A stretch of DNA of 64,000 nt, taken from assembly GCF_030272615.1 (NCBI RefSeq), contig NW_026729182.1:93001-157000 (forward strand), given 5' to 3'. Made by a program: the position numbers and the translations under genes. This document shows, one piece after another, positions 11,833 to 23,182 of the stretch (its first letter is position 1; each line of letters starts with the position of its first letter). The DNA is from Cryptomeria japonica (Eukaryota > Streptophyta > Pinopsida > Cupressales > Cupressaceae). The notes beneath the pieces were generated by a model. That model did no database searches. It was not told the DNA's origin and saw nothing but the letters and a program-made list of their open reading frames with translations.

Positions 11833-12245
11833 ATTTCTTTAAATTTTCTCAAAAATAATTTGGGCTTTTGATGCCTTATCTCTGAACACTCTATCATTTC
11901 TCTCTTTCCATATTCCCCAACAAATATGTGGTAAAGAAAATTTCCATAGCAGATTAACTGAATTATTCCTGGAGGGGTGGAGCTAGGAATTGAAGACATC
12001 TTGGACAGCTTCAGGGAAAACTCAACTGATATTGAAATTGTCCAGGCATCTGGCCCAAATATCCACCGAGAAAGGACAATGGATAAACATGTGAGTAATG
12101 GTTTCCTCATTCTGCATACAAATCCCATGCAATCAAATTGCCCCTCCCCACCTTCCATTTCACTGCTTTGAGTGTTATGTCTCTAGTTCTTGTGATATTT
12201 TTCCAGATGTTGGATCCAATTGGAATATCTTCAGCCTTGAGGAAA
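11811..12245 (-). pseudogene. zinc-binding region between RT and RNase H of the LINE
   Basis: This corresponds to the zf-RVT region of plant LINEs. The readable part includes CWGIWKERN-like sequence in shifted frames and ends next to the RNase H start. Frameshifts break it into pieces; I place it mainly by position. Confidence 0.5.
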
Positions 12246-13355
12246 CTATGAAGGGTCGAAAGGTTGTCTTTTGTACTTATTATCCCATATCATTTTCCAC
12301 TCTCCCTTAGATTTATATCCTCTCCATATCTGCTTAGCCATGAGAAACTCATTCATATCCCTGATTCTTCTAAGACCAAGTCCACCTTTTCTTATAGGTT
12401 TGCACACCTTATCCCATGCAATCAAATTCATTCTCTTCTTTTCCTCAACCCCAGTCCAAAGAAAGGTTCTTTGGATTTTTTCAATAGCCTCTGCAAACTT
12501 AACAAGAATTCTAAAAAGACTAATGGCATAAAGAGGAATACTCTGGAGGGTTGATTTTAGAAGTTGGACCTTTCCCACTTGACTGAGCAAAGAACCTTTC
12601 CATCTAGTTAACTTCTTATGAACTTTATCCACTAGGGCACCCCAAAAGGTATCAAGAGGAACCTGACATAAAGGGAGCCCAAGATAGGAAGCAAGGAGAT
12701 TCCCAATTTGGCTACCCAAAATAGCACTAATCTTTGTATGTCTTCTCTCTGGAGTATTTATGAAATAAACAAAACTTTTAGACCAATTAATCAGTTGACT
12801 AGTTGCACTCCCATATCTATCCGAAGCTTTCTTTAGGCTTCTAGAATCTTTCATAGAAGAATTACCCATAATAATTGAATCATCCACAAATTGCTGATGA
12901 GAGCACACTTGGTCTACAGATGAAGGTTTAAGACCTCTAAACTCTCCCTTCTCAACAAGATTTCCAATAAGTCAAGACTTTAGAGATGATCTTGTATAGG
13001 GAGTTACATAGACTTATAGGTCTAAAAGGATCCATGGAGACAACCCCCATCTTCTTAGGAATAAGAGCAATGAAAGTACCATTCAATTCTCTTAGAATTC
13101 TCCTGGCACCAAAGAATTCTTTCACCGCACTCAACACCTCCCTTCCAACAATATGCCAATACATTTGAAAAAAAAACATAGGGTAGCCATCTGGGCCCGG
13201 GGCCTTATTACCATCAAAAGAATTGACATCCTTCAAAATCTCATCATTAGTAGGGAGAAGTAATATAGGAATTCTGGTCAGCATCCAAGATAGAAGGTAT
13301 GCAATCCAAAAGATCCCTTTGAGCTTTATGGTCAGATTCTGATCCTTAGTCAAAA
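12246..13355 (-). pseudogene. reverse transcriptase of the LINE, with internal deletion
   Basis: The N-terminal part shows GNKAPGPDGYPMFFFQ, FIALIPKK and DPFRPISLCNSLYKIISKVL, diagnostic of LINE RT. The C-terminal part shows FVDDSIIMG (catalytic FxDD), LGLPL, WKGSLLSQVGKVQLLKS and RKGGLGLRRI. Between them, near 12965, KVLT is followed almost at once by the sequence that normally precedes FADD (EKGEFRGLKPSS), so about 150 residues of the RT core are missing. This element cannot make active RT. Confidence 0.88.
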
Positions 13356-13356
13356 A

Positions 13357-13467
13357 GAATTAAATAAATTAATCTTTTCAAATTAACTATTTAATAGAAG
13401 AATAAACATTAAATAAATATAAATTATTTATATAATCGCTCATAGCCAATTTTTATATGTGTATACA
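13357..13467 (-). repeat. fragment of the Tat-element LTR
   Basis: The last 111 bases match the end of the LTRs at 51937 and 32848, including the terminal TGTGTATACA, with a few substitutions. It is followed by GATAC, as at 51938-51942. The LINE truncates its other side. Confidence 0.8.
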
Positions 13468-14113
13468 GATACATAAAAAGGTGTATGGTGAAGTAGGAAC
13501 AGATCCAACTTTAAAACAAATAATGTTATTATCAATATTTTTATGTTTCTAAACCCCCATTCAATATAAACACAATTAAAAACAAAATGATACTACATCA
13601 TAATATCTCTAAACAAAATACTTTTAATTTGGTAAATACTATAATGTAAAAATTTGACATAAAACTTACTATTAAAAAATATATTGTTAATTTTATTTTT
13701 TAATAGAATGGTCAAACACCCCAACAAACTCAAGCGACCATAACCACTCTTACCTACATCTGAATCCTAAAGAAGCCCCAGCCCATCATGCTAAACAAGA
13801 GTCAAAATTATTCATTACAATTCTTAAATAAAGAATTTGAAAAAAAGTTGAAAACACATTGCTCAAAATTATAATTTATTTATAATAAATAAAAGATAAT
13901 GATATTTTGGTGCATTCTAAAAATTAAATAAAAAAAAGTCAAAAACATATTACACCTCTGTGACAGGTGGACTTTAGACGTCCCAAAAAAAATGTTGAAA
14001 ATCGTGCAAAGTGCGTGGGAAGATGAAACAACGATAAATGCTTAAATGAAAGTTGATTCCCACACAATAGCGGTAAATGCGTAAATGAAACTGAGTTGGC
14101 AATATACGATTGT
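13468..14113. repeat. duplicated flank, copy A (upstream of the F-box gene)
   Basis: This block matches 51938-52563 almost base for base, from GATACATAAAAAGGTGTATG to GTTGGCAATATACGATTGT. Part of it (13705-14113) also recurs in shorter form at 18829-19062. No protein is evident. The duplication includes the retroelement LTR border to its left. Confidence 0.9.
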
Positions 14114-14183
14114 GGAACACTTTTAATTACTTCACGCTGCACGCCTCGGCTTTGAGCTGCTTTTCTTTATTTGTTTAAACTGC

Positions 14184-14191
14184 TATAAATA
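14184..14191 (+). promoter_or_regulatory. TATA box of the F-box gene
   Basis: TATAAATA lies in GCTATAAATATTTAGGG, 93 bases before the start codon. This spacing suits a short 5' leader of about 60 bases. Confidence 0.6.
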
Positions 14192-14276
14192 TTTAGGGTC
14201 CCAGTGATTTCTCAATGCCCTAATCTCTCACACATATTTTTTCACGCGTTAGGGTTTGAGCATACTGCGCTTCGCT

Positions 14277-15763
14277 ATGGCTCGCAAAAGAAGTCGATTA
14301 ACCTTAGACGACTTGCCAGATTGCATTCTGCCCCTCATTCTCAGTAAAATTCCTTTCAAACAAGCAGTTCATTGTTCACTTGTCTCAAAAGGATGGAAAT
14401 TTTGCTGGACATTTGCAAAAAATCTAAAATTTCCAGAGGATTTCTTTTCTTCATCGCGTAGCCCTACTGAAATCCAAAATATAATAGATCTTATTTTTGA
14501 GCGTCATTCTGGTCCGCTTGAGGTTTTCGAGCTTAACAATGTTCGATTCTGCTGTTCAAGTGACAAGATTTCTGATTGGATTCATCGCGCTGCTCTTAAA
14601 GGCGTGCAAGAGATTAAGATTGTAGAGAAGGTTTCAGAAATTTATGAAGTTCCGGCAGCCATATTTTTATGTCAAAATCTCAGATCTTTGGCTTTAAAGA
14701 ATTTTCTGCTGACAAATCTACCAGACGGTTTTGGTGGCTTGGCCGACCTGACAACATTGGATCTTTGTAATGTTGATCTGAATGACAAGATCGTTGAGCT
14801 CATGTTGCAATTATGTCCAGGTTTGGAAACCTTAATCCTTAGTAACTGCAATGGACTTGAAAGATTAAAGATATGTTCAAAGAGTTTCATTGCTCTGTCT
14901 ATCTCCTCTAAAATCAAAGCAATAACAGCAAGTTGTCCGCGATTAACAAGCCTTACATTATTGCTTGATAACACCGAGACGAAATTGGATTTGCCAGCAT
15001 GTTTAAGCCTGTGTACAAATGCAGGACTTGAATCATTTACAGCTCTAAGAACTCTTAGAAGAATTACCTTTTTGAACGGCATTTTTTGGCGCGATGTAAA
15101 GATTCTCAAAGAATTTCCAGACTTGGAACATATGTGTGTACACAAGGGTCAATGCTCGGATGTAAGTTCTAATGGATTATTTTATATCAAATTTAGTATA
15201 TCTAATTTTCCAAACAAAAGCGTGAGTGTGACAAACTGACAACCGCTTCCAGTGTAGCATTTCTAGTCAAGGCATTAAGAATACTGTACTATTCTCCATT
15301 TACGACTTTTTTGTACTTTTCGTCTATTATTTGTTAGGGTTATAATACTCCATTTGAATCTTTAATTAGAATTGTATTGTCTTGTATATTTATTTACTAA
15401 TTTTGACTCAATCTCTCAAAAGTATTGATATTCTTTCTTTGATCTGATGGTGCAATGCAGACAGACTTCTTTCGGCTTGATGATGAGGCAATTTTACCGC
15501 TGGAGAATCTAAAGTGGGTTCATTTGAACATAACCTACTTTCATCACCCTGTGCATCTACTTTCCTGTCTTTTTGGAATAGCTCCGGCTTTGAAAACATT
15601 ATTAATTTCCCGAAAGAAAGGATTCAATGGCGTTCGTGCTCAGGAATTTATCAATCTGGCTTGGAATCTTCAGCGACCATCTACAGAAACCAAAGTTTTC
15701 TTATCACGGTGTACTGCAAACGAAAAGATATGCGTCGACTGCGATCTTGTGAATTTCATCTGA
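14277..15763 (+). CDS. F-box/LRR protein gene, two exons (14277-15161, 15461-15763)
   Basis: Exon 1 (295 codons) begins at ATG 14277 (MARKRSRLTLDDLPDC) and ends at a strong GTAAGT donor; exon 2 (100 codons plus TGA) follows a TGCAATGCAG acceptor. The phase is 0 and both exons stay open, giving 395 residues. The F-box is at residues 9-45 (LDDLPDCILPLILSKIP ... CSLVSKGWKF). Leucine-rich repeats follow (LRSLALKNFLL, LTTLDLCNVDL, LETLILSNCNGL, LTSLTLLLDN). The C-terminal part resembles the FBD-type end of plant F-box/LRR proteins. Such proteins bind SKP1 and choose targets for SCF ubiquitin ligases; the target is unknown. An in-frame TTG at 14256 is not used because ATG 14277 has G at +4. It looks functional, and the second copy of this locus (51938-53800) lacks it. 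Confidence 0.88.
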
Positions 15764-17007
15764 GAGTGAGACGGAATCTTGCGGTGAAGAGGAAGATAGG
15801 GTTTATCTGGGAGATCGACGGAGAGTTTAGTTAGGGTTTGTGCTTATTATTTTTGGGGTTAATTTTACAGTTGGAAGGAAATACATTGAAGTATTTTTGT
15901 TTTGATATTACAGTTGGAAGGATGAATGGTGTTATTATACATAAATATTTATTTTGTGGAGAGGATGACTAATTGTAAAGCTATTTCTGGAATGTTTTCT
16001 CTCCAGCATTTATTGGCATAAGATTAATTCCTCCCCTTTTGCATGAGGAGAACTCCATGAGAGGTTAAAAAATAATAATTTACATGAAGTAGATAATTAT
16101 AGTAGATAATTATAGGTTTTTTATTATTTGGGATGTGATGTCTTTTGTTTTCGATCAGTTGATCAGTTGATCATTTGAGTAAAAATATTTATGTTTTTAT
16201 TGCTGTAGTAATTTCTAGTAATTTGTTTGTATTTTTTATTTCTAAAACAAAATCAAACCCTAATTGTAAACCAAATTGAACACTAAATATAATTAAATCC
16301 TAACCCTCATTAGATTAGGGGTTAATGTTTTCATCCTATATAGAAATGATAAACTTCAAGGAATTGAAAGCATAAGTGTAAAACTAAATAACATATAACA
16401 ACTCTTACTAATTTTAAAATAATTTCAATAATTTATTTAATATAAATTATTTGATTTATAAGTTATTAAATAATTAAATAATTAATAAATATTTTATAAT
16501 TTAATTTATTTTCAATTGCCCCTACGGATGTATATAGAAATAAAAATAAAATAAAATAAAGTATAGAAATAATTCTTATGTTAATTTTTGTTTGAAATAA
16601 AATGATGAGAAATTTTTGAAAAAGTACCAATTGAACTTTCAAAATTGCTAAAAATATGTCTTGAAAATATACTAAGCACCTTTCGAGTTTTAAAGCTGAT
16701 ATTGTTGAATAGTAAAAAAAGTTGCGGCGTTATATATTTTTTATATAATAGTAAAAAAATTAATACTCATGAATGGTAAAAAAATCGTGTTATTATATAT
16801 TTTAAACATAATAGTAAAAAAATAATATAAATTAATGATATAGAGATCCTTCTCTTATTTCTCAAGACCTTTTTTCCCCTTCTTTCTTTATTAGGGTTGG
16901 TTTGTAAAAATTAATATTCTATGTATTATTAATTTTCTTAAATATTATAGGGCAAATTTTAAAGATGTGGAGAAATATTAATTTTGAGTGTCTATTAATC
17001 TTTTGCA
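15764..17007. other. AT-rich spacer after the F-box gene
   Basis: This holds the presumed 3' UTR and AT-rich DNA. A stretch at about 16240-16330 (AAACCCTAATTGTAAACC) is similar to 52620-52800 in the other copy of the locus. I see no other gene. Confidence 0.5.
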
Positions 17008-18222
17008 TCAAAAAATAATATTAATAAATCCAAACAGGTCCTAAAAAATAAAATTAAAAATAAGAAGAAGAGAACAACAATTAAGAGAAATAAGAAAGGA
17101 TCAAAGGACAAAAAAACAAAGACTATAAATGAGAACAAAATGAAAAGACAATTAAAAAGGCTCAAAATAAATACTAAATGTTGAAAAACTAGAAATGAAT
17201 GAGGAAAAAATTATCCAAGACATAAGAAAATATATGAAAAATAGAGATGGGAAAGATAAAATAAAACACTAAGGTTAAAAATCCAAACACACTAAAAAAT
17301 AGAATGAAATGAAATAACTGAAGAGTAAATAATCAATTGAAACAAAAAGATAGATAAAATATGACACAAGAAATAAATATAAAAATTAGCATTAGAATTA
17401 AAATAACAAAAAAAAGTAAAATAGATGGGAAAAAGAAAAAATTAACTAAAAAGTGGAAAGTGCTAGAGTTTGTGTATATCTATGTGTGAGAATACCTATA
17501 TGTGTGTACAAATATAAAAAAAGATACTGGGACAATAAGCCTATGATTAAGAAGATAAAATTTTGAAAGAGAAGTGTCAGTGTATGCCCAAAAATAAGAA
17601 AAACTAAAAAAAATGAAAGATAGAAACAAAAAAACCAAAAAGGAAGATATTACAAAAAATGAATAAGAAGAGGTTTTTGAGAATGGGAAAGAGAGTGGCT
17701 AAAAAACATAAACAAAATGAGAAAGTGAAAGTGCAAGTGTATGTGTAAGATTAGGCGAAGGAAAAAAGAGAAAGAGGAAGAAGGGAAAGATGGGAAAGGA
17801 TAATTAGGAAAATCTAAAAGAAAGAGGGGCACAAAAAGATTAGGGTGAAGCAAGCCAAGGCTAGGGAGAGAGACAAAGAAGACTAAAAAATAAAATAAAA
17901 AAATATAAAGATATAAAAGGGGCCTAGGAGGAGGCTCAATGTTTAAGATTGGTGTGTGTTTTGGTTTTTAACCTTACTGTTTTATTTTATCTTTCTTATC
18001 TCTATTTTTATATTATTATTTTTTTTTATCTTGGGTAAATTTTTTTTTTCCTCATTCATTTCTAGTTTTTCAACTTTTAGTATTTATTTTTATCCTTTTT
18101 AATTGTCTTTTCAAATTTTTATCATTTCTACTCTGTGTTCTTGTCCTTTGTTCATTTCTTGTTTCTATTAATTGTTGTTCTATTTTTTAGGAATTTTTTG
18201 ATATATTAATATTATTATTTTT
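17008..18222. mobile_element. 1.2 kb element with about 250-bp terminal inverted repeats
   Basis: The left arm (about 17008-17293) and the reverse complement of the right arm (about 17942-18222) share long stretches, for example GACAATTAAAAAGG, TTGAAAAACTAGAAATGAAT and GATAAAATAAAACA. The purine bias of the left arm (A/G) is mirrored by the T/C bias of the right. There is no transposase inside. This fits a foldback or non-autonomous Mutator-like element. Exact ends and a target duplication could not be fixed by eye. Confidence 0.7.
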
Positions 18223-18745
18223 CCTCTTGAATCTTGTGCATCTTTCTCTCATTCCTTCCAAATCTTTTTATAAAGCCCTAGTCCACAAATCTTCCTCTAT
18301 TTCTATGGATCCAAACAAAATTTAATCAAAAGCAGCATCATCATTAAATCATTGAAAGATTTAAATTTTTAGTGATATATGAAGCTTTAGTCTACTCATA
18401 TCTATAGGAATTTGGGCATGGGTGAGTAAAAAATACACATCATACAAATGCTTTCTATTTTTTTCAAATATTTTAATAAAAGGTTAAATTTTTTTTTTAT
18501 CTTTTTATCTACCAAAAAAAGTTTAAATTGTCAATAATATATGAAGCTTTAGTCTGACTTCATCTACACTCATCTTTAGGAAGAAACTTATAAAAAAATT
18601 ATATAAAATTAAGAAATGAAAAAAATAAAATTGTATTTTTATAATGGGATAAAATGACAAGTTTGAAATATTCATAATAAAAAAATATTAAATATAATTG
18701 TAGATATGAGACATAAAGATTTTAGTCAATGTATTCTTAAATCAT
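18217..18745. repeat. duplicated flank, downstream part, copy A
   Basis: It matches 53090-53800: both contain TTTTTCCTCTTGAATCTTG, TATATGAAGCTTTAGTCTAC and ATGAGACATAAAGATTTTAG in the same order. It forms the right side of the duplicated locus. Confidence 0.8.
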
Positions 18746-18828
18746 GAAAAAAAAAATTCTACATAAAAAAGAGAGAGACCTGAAGACTATAGCCCCAAGG
18801 TATTCATTACATATATTATTTTTTTTAA

Positions 18829-19062
18829 TAGAAAGATCAAACACCCCAACAATCTCATGTGACTATAGCCCCAAAGTATTCATTAAGATTCTTAAAATTG
18901 TAATGTATTTATAATATAAAAAATAACGATGTTTGATACATTCTAAAAACTAAATAGCTATTTTGTGTCCAAAGACATATTGCAAAACAACAACGGTTAA
19001 TGCATAAATGAAAGTTGATTCCCACACAACAGGGGTAAATGAAAATGAGTTGGCAACATATG
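18829..19062. repeat. third, shortened copy of the F-box upstream block
   Basis: From GATCAAACACCCCAACAATC to AAATGAGTTGGCAACATA it follows 13705-14113 in order, with internal deletions. The F-box gene is therefore bracketed by direct repeats. The copia LTR begins right after it. Confidence 0.75.
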
Positions 19063-19475
19063 AAATAAAAAAGAATAACAAACAAAAAGAATAAATTGCA
19101 AAAAGAAATCACAATTCGGAATAAAAAATTACATAGAGGCTGTATATATAATAATAATTGCAGTTCTAAATATATTCCTAGCATTGCATGGAAAGCTACT
19201 TTGGCTCTCAAACTAAAAAAAACAAACTACTCCCTAAATTAAGAATACAATAAGTGCATGCACAACATTCTTTATTTACTAAAAACAAACCCATGCAAAA
19301 AAAAACTAAAAATAGTCCTAAGGATTAATGCATGCTGGAGTACATGCTTTATTTGCATGAATAAACAAAAACTGATTTAAACTAAAAATAGCTTATGCAT
19401 GGTTATGAATGGATAGATTCATGTCCAAACTTAAGCTACATGGAGTTGCATGTTAGAGAAGCATCAGTATCAACA
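19063..19475 (-). repeat. 3' LTR of the copia element
   Basis: On the minus strand it starts TGTTGATACTGATGC right after the polypurine tract at 19478-19490 (CATCAAGGGGGAG). A TATA-like TATATATACAGCC lies near 19140-19152. The far end is placed where repeat copy B begins, so it is approximate. Confidence 0.6.
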
Positions 19476-19489
19476 TACTCCCCCTTGAT

Positions 19490-20905
19490 GCTGAGCGGGC
19501 TCACAATCTTATCTCGTAGTGCTATAAACTGAGCTTTCACAACTGCTTTGGTGAATATATCTGCTAGCTGATCCTGGGTGTTGATGTGCTTCAATTCAAC
19601 ATCCTTCTTCTGCACCAAATCTCATATGAAGTGATATTTCAAATCAAAATGCTTTGTTCTGTTGTGATGAACCAGATTCTTAGCTAACTTGATGGCACTC
19701 ACATTGTCACAATAAATTACTGCAGGTTTAATTTGTTTTTCTCCAATTTATTCCAAAACTTTTCTGAGCCAAAGAGCTTGTGTATCTGTTGAGGTAATTG
19801 CAACATACTCTGCTTCTGTAGATGAGAGGGCAACAATACTTTGCTTTTTCGAGCTCTACGTAATCAAACCAGAACCAAAAGAAAAATAATTTCCAGATGT
19901 AGATTTACGATCATCCATACTACCTCCCCAATCTGAATCACTAAAGCCTATAAGATTGAACTTTTCAGAAGAGTATTAATGAATACCAATACTTAAATTC
20001 CCTTTCACATACCTCAAAATCCTCTTGGCTTCCTTCATATGTATTTCAGATGGATTTGTCATATACCTTGAAACAAGTGAAACTGAATAGGCAATATCAG
20101 GCCTCCTGTGGATTAGAAACATCAAGCTCCCCACAATACTTCTTTAAGTTGTCTCATCAACTAAATCGACACCATCATTTTGAGATAACAAAACTCCATG
20201 AGCACTTGGAGTGGAGGCAGGGTTACAATCAGTCATATTAAATTTCTTTAGCATATCTTGTGCATACTTTGTTTGATAAACGAAAATCTCATCCTTACTT
20301 TGATAAACCTCCATTCCTAGAAAATATTTCATCAGATCAAGATCTTTCATCTCAAATTCTTTCATCATAGAAGCTTTGAATTCATCTTTCATCTTAGAAC
20401 TACTACCCATATACAAAATATCATCAACATACAAACTTATGATGAGAATATCAATACCTTCTTGTTTGTACTAAAGGGTAGGATCACTCTTACTTCTTTG
20501 GAATCCATTCACCTGAAAGTATCCATCAATCCTGGCATACCATGCTCTTGGTGCTTGCTTGAGGCCATACAAAGTCTTCTTCAACCTGTAAACAAGATGC
20601 TCTTTTCCTTCCACTTCAAAACCTTGTGGCTGCTCCACATATACTTCCTCTTCTAAGTACCCATTCAAGAAGGCACTTTTCACATCCATATGATGTATGC
20701 TCCACTTCTTCTGAGCTGCTGATTAAATCAACATTATTATGGTCTGTTGTCTTGCTACTGGTGCAAATGTCTCTTCATAGTCAATTCCATACTTCTGTGT
20801 GAAGCCTTTAGCAACTAATCTTGCCTTGTATCTTTCAACACTCCCATCACTATTAAACTTGGTCTTGTAGACCCATTTGGTGCCAATACTTTTTTTTGTC
20901 ATGTG
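19490..20905 (-). pseudogene. copia reverse transcriptase and RNase H
   Basis: RT motifs in order: [52 protein letters not shown], the catalytic MYVDDIL, and MKYFLGMEV. RNase H motifs follow: YSDSDWGG-like sequence, ALSSTEAEYVA, IYCDNVSAIKLAKN, and the tail HINTQDQLADIFTKAV. Several in-frame stops (for example between 20434 and 20471, and in RNase H) make it non-functional. The stop at 19436 lies within the LTR, a usual arrangement. Confidence 0.9.
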
Positions 20906-23182
20906 GAAGTTCTGTTAACTCCCAAGTGTCATTCCTATGAATGGATTAATTAATCAATTGGCAGCTAAAGAGTACTGTTGCACTTGTGCTCCCTATATTC
21001 AATTTAGGATCAATTAATCAATGTGAAGGCCTAATTAAAACCACAATTAACATGGCAGCCATTAATTCACATAAGGATTTATTTGTGTAATCAGTAAAGA
21101 ACATGTCATTCATCAACTCATGCGAATTGGCTCATCATTGGCTTTTAAATTCATCTTCAAGCCAGTGATCAAACACAACTTATTTCATTTATTTTATCTT
21201 TTGTGATCATAGACACTCCCATTTGACTTGTAAGTTCTTTTAGGTAGTTTGCATTTCTAGAAGCATCAAGTCAGAGATTGAAACAAGTTATGGGTTCAAG
21301 ATAACAATTAAGGGTTCAACCATCTAACCAAATATTCAACAATATTATGATTATGTAATAACAAATCTAAAACAAACAAGCAATAAAATAACAAACTAAA
21401 TACACAAGGAATACACTGGCATAGAATTCTCCACTTATGGAATCCCCTACTAAATTCCTAAAAGACTAGGGACCTTCATGGCCTACCACTCCTGATTGAT
21501 AATATTCAACTGCCCTAGAAAAGATAGCCCCCTATTAGTTGAAATCTCCTTGGAGAGAGTGGCATAGGGGAAGTAGTTCATTTCCTTTTTTAGTAGACTT
21601 TTCTAGAGAACCAACAAAAGCCACATTAGAGCACTTACACTTGGCATGTTTCCTTTCCATCTCTTGCAAAACTTGCATCGAGACCATCGATTTGTTGATC
21701 ATCTCCTTGCTAAATGTAATGATATCTTACATAATTTTCATCGTTTTCTTTGCTTGTCCTAGAGATCAATGGTGGTCTTCTCCATGTTATTCCTTTCCTC
21801 CTCTAAGTGCATTGGATTTTAAAGCAATCACCTCATCCTCTAAGGGAGCCCAATTGCCGCTAATGAAATCAGTCTAGCACATGAATTGCTTGTTATTTTT
21901 TGTTTAGGATAAGTTGGTTTTGAAGGAATTATAAACCTTTAAAACAGATAGAAAATCTCAAATCCTACAAAGTGATTCCTAGATGTGACAAACACGAAAC
22001 AATAGTAGCCAAGCTGCCAGGCAAGATCAAACATAAATGCAACCAAGTTACTAGGTGTCACGACTCGATTTAGATGATTAAGTTTTAGACTTAGTTGATA
22101 AGTTAGGCATTGATATTACTTGACAATATGGGTTTTGATGTTATTATTTTGACATTATGATGCTTGGTGATATTATTATGCTTGATGACATTTTGTTAAT
22201 GTGATGATTAATTATTATGCCAGTTGATGATAATTATTTGATGATGTTAATAATTGTTTTTTATATGTAATCTGACGACTTTGTTAAGCGCTAGATGGAT
22301 GCAAGGAGGACCATCAAAGACAGACATATGATCGAGGAGGGGTCTCCTAGCTCGTTGACAGTAACCCAAGGAATATGGCCTATGCATTCACACACACACA
22401 TGTAATAATTAAGCAAATTAATTTCGATTTGGGAAATTGATAATGAATAACATTAAGATATAATTGAAGCATAAGATATTAAATTTAAATTAAAAATGTT
22501 AAATAAGAGATTAAAATTAAATGAATTTAAAATATTAATTCATATTAATGACTTATTTGAATTCAAGCATGTTTTAAATCTAACACTTGAGTTCAAATTT
22601 TGATGGAGAGTTAAACTCTCAATAACTTCTTGTCAACTTTCTAGTTGTTTTCCATAACTGGCTAATCAATCTAGTCCAACTCTTGATCAACTTTCTTAAC
22701 TGACTAATCTAATTGAGTTTACTTCACTTCTAACTCTCCAATCACCCTAATTTTTTTGCATTCAAGATCCACTTTTCCTGGATGAAAACCTCAGCTAAAT
22801 TATTTATAAATACTGAGCCAGTTATCATATGAAAGACGTCACCCTAATTTTTCTGCATTCAAGATCCACTTTTCCTGGATGAAAAACTCAGCTAAATTAT
22901 TTATAAATACCGAGCCAATTGTCATATGAAAGACGTCGAAGTTTTAGGCATCACATTTTTTTTTTGTGCTGAGTTGATTTTCTTAGGGGGCTGGGGGGGT
23001 TGAATTGATTGTCAAAGGATAAGGTACTATTGTTTTACCATCACTTCCTCTCCTTTCCATGTGCTGCAGAGGGTACCGATTGGTAGAAAGAGCAACAAGG
23101 AAGATCAATTTGCTGTTGAGGAGGAACCACACCTCCCCCTTCTCACTTTCCTTTCCTACAAATTTCCAATGCCTAATGTTCT
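20906..23182. other. non-coding AT-rich region
   Basis: I see no gene. It includes T/A- and GATGAT-rich stretches (22090-22260), a short CA run (22391-22402) and a 97-bp tandem duplication listed separately. It probably consists of decayed LTR or other repeat fragments. Confidence 0.4.
22742..22937. repeat. 97-bp tandem duplication containing a TATA-like site
   Basis: Two units (22742-22838 and 22839-22937) run from TCACCCTAATTTTT to CATATGAAAGACG and differ by a few bases. Each holds TTATTTATAAATAC, a TATA-like site, and each ends with an ACGT core (GACGTC). Confidence 0.85.

Larger units (their letters stand above)
9175..13355 (-). mobile_element. 5'-truncated L1-type LINE with RNase H and an extra third ORF
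   Basis: On the minus strand the order is reverse transcriptase, zinc-binding region, RNase H, then a further ORF family before a 3' end near 9175. The 3' end contains GTAATCAAGGTTTCGGC and an AATAAAG-type tail. The element is truncated at 13355 inside RT, before the core, and has no endonuclease or ORF1; 5' truncation is normal for LINEs. At 13357 it abuts a fragment of the Tat LTR. The extra ORF after RNase H is unusual and is shared with the LINE at 24700-30420. Confidence 0.85.
19063..20905 (-). mobile_element. 5'-truncated Ty1/copia element
   Basis: It keeps RT, RNase H, a polypurine tract and a 3' LTR on the minus strand. Gag, protease and integrase are missing; homology stops near 20905. 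The order RT-RNase H directly before the LTR, with integrase upstream in intact copies, is the copia arrangement. Confidence 0.85.

Noticed and set aside
14672-15145. 157-codon open frame antisense to the F-box exon
   Set aside because: It is a shadow of the F-box coding sequence.
15514-15834. 106-codon frame overlapping F-box exon 2
   Set aside because: It is out of phase with exon 1 and lacks the domain pattern; the 15461-15763 frame joins correctly.
17650-17853. 67-codon Phe/Pro/His-rich minus-strand frame
   Set aside because: Low-complexity translation of the purine-rich interior of the inverted-repeat element.
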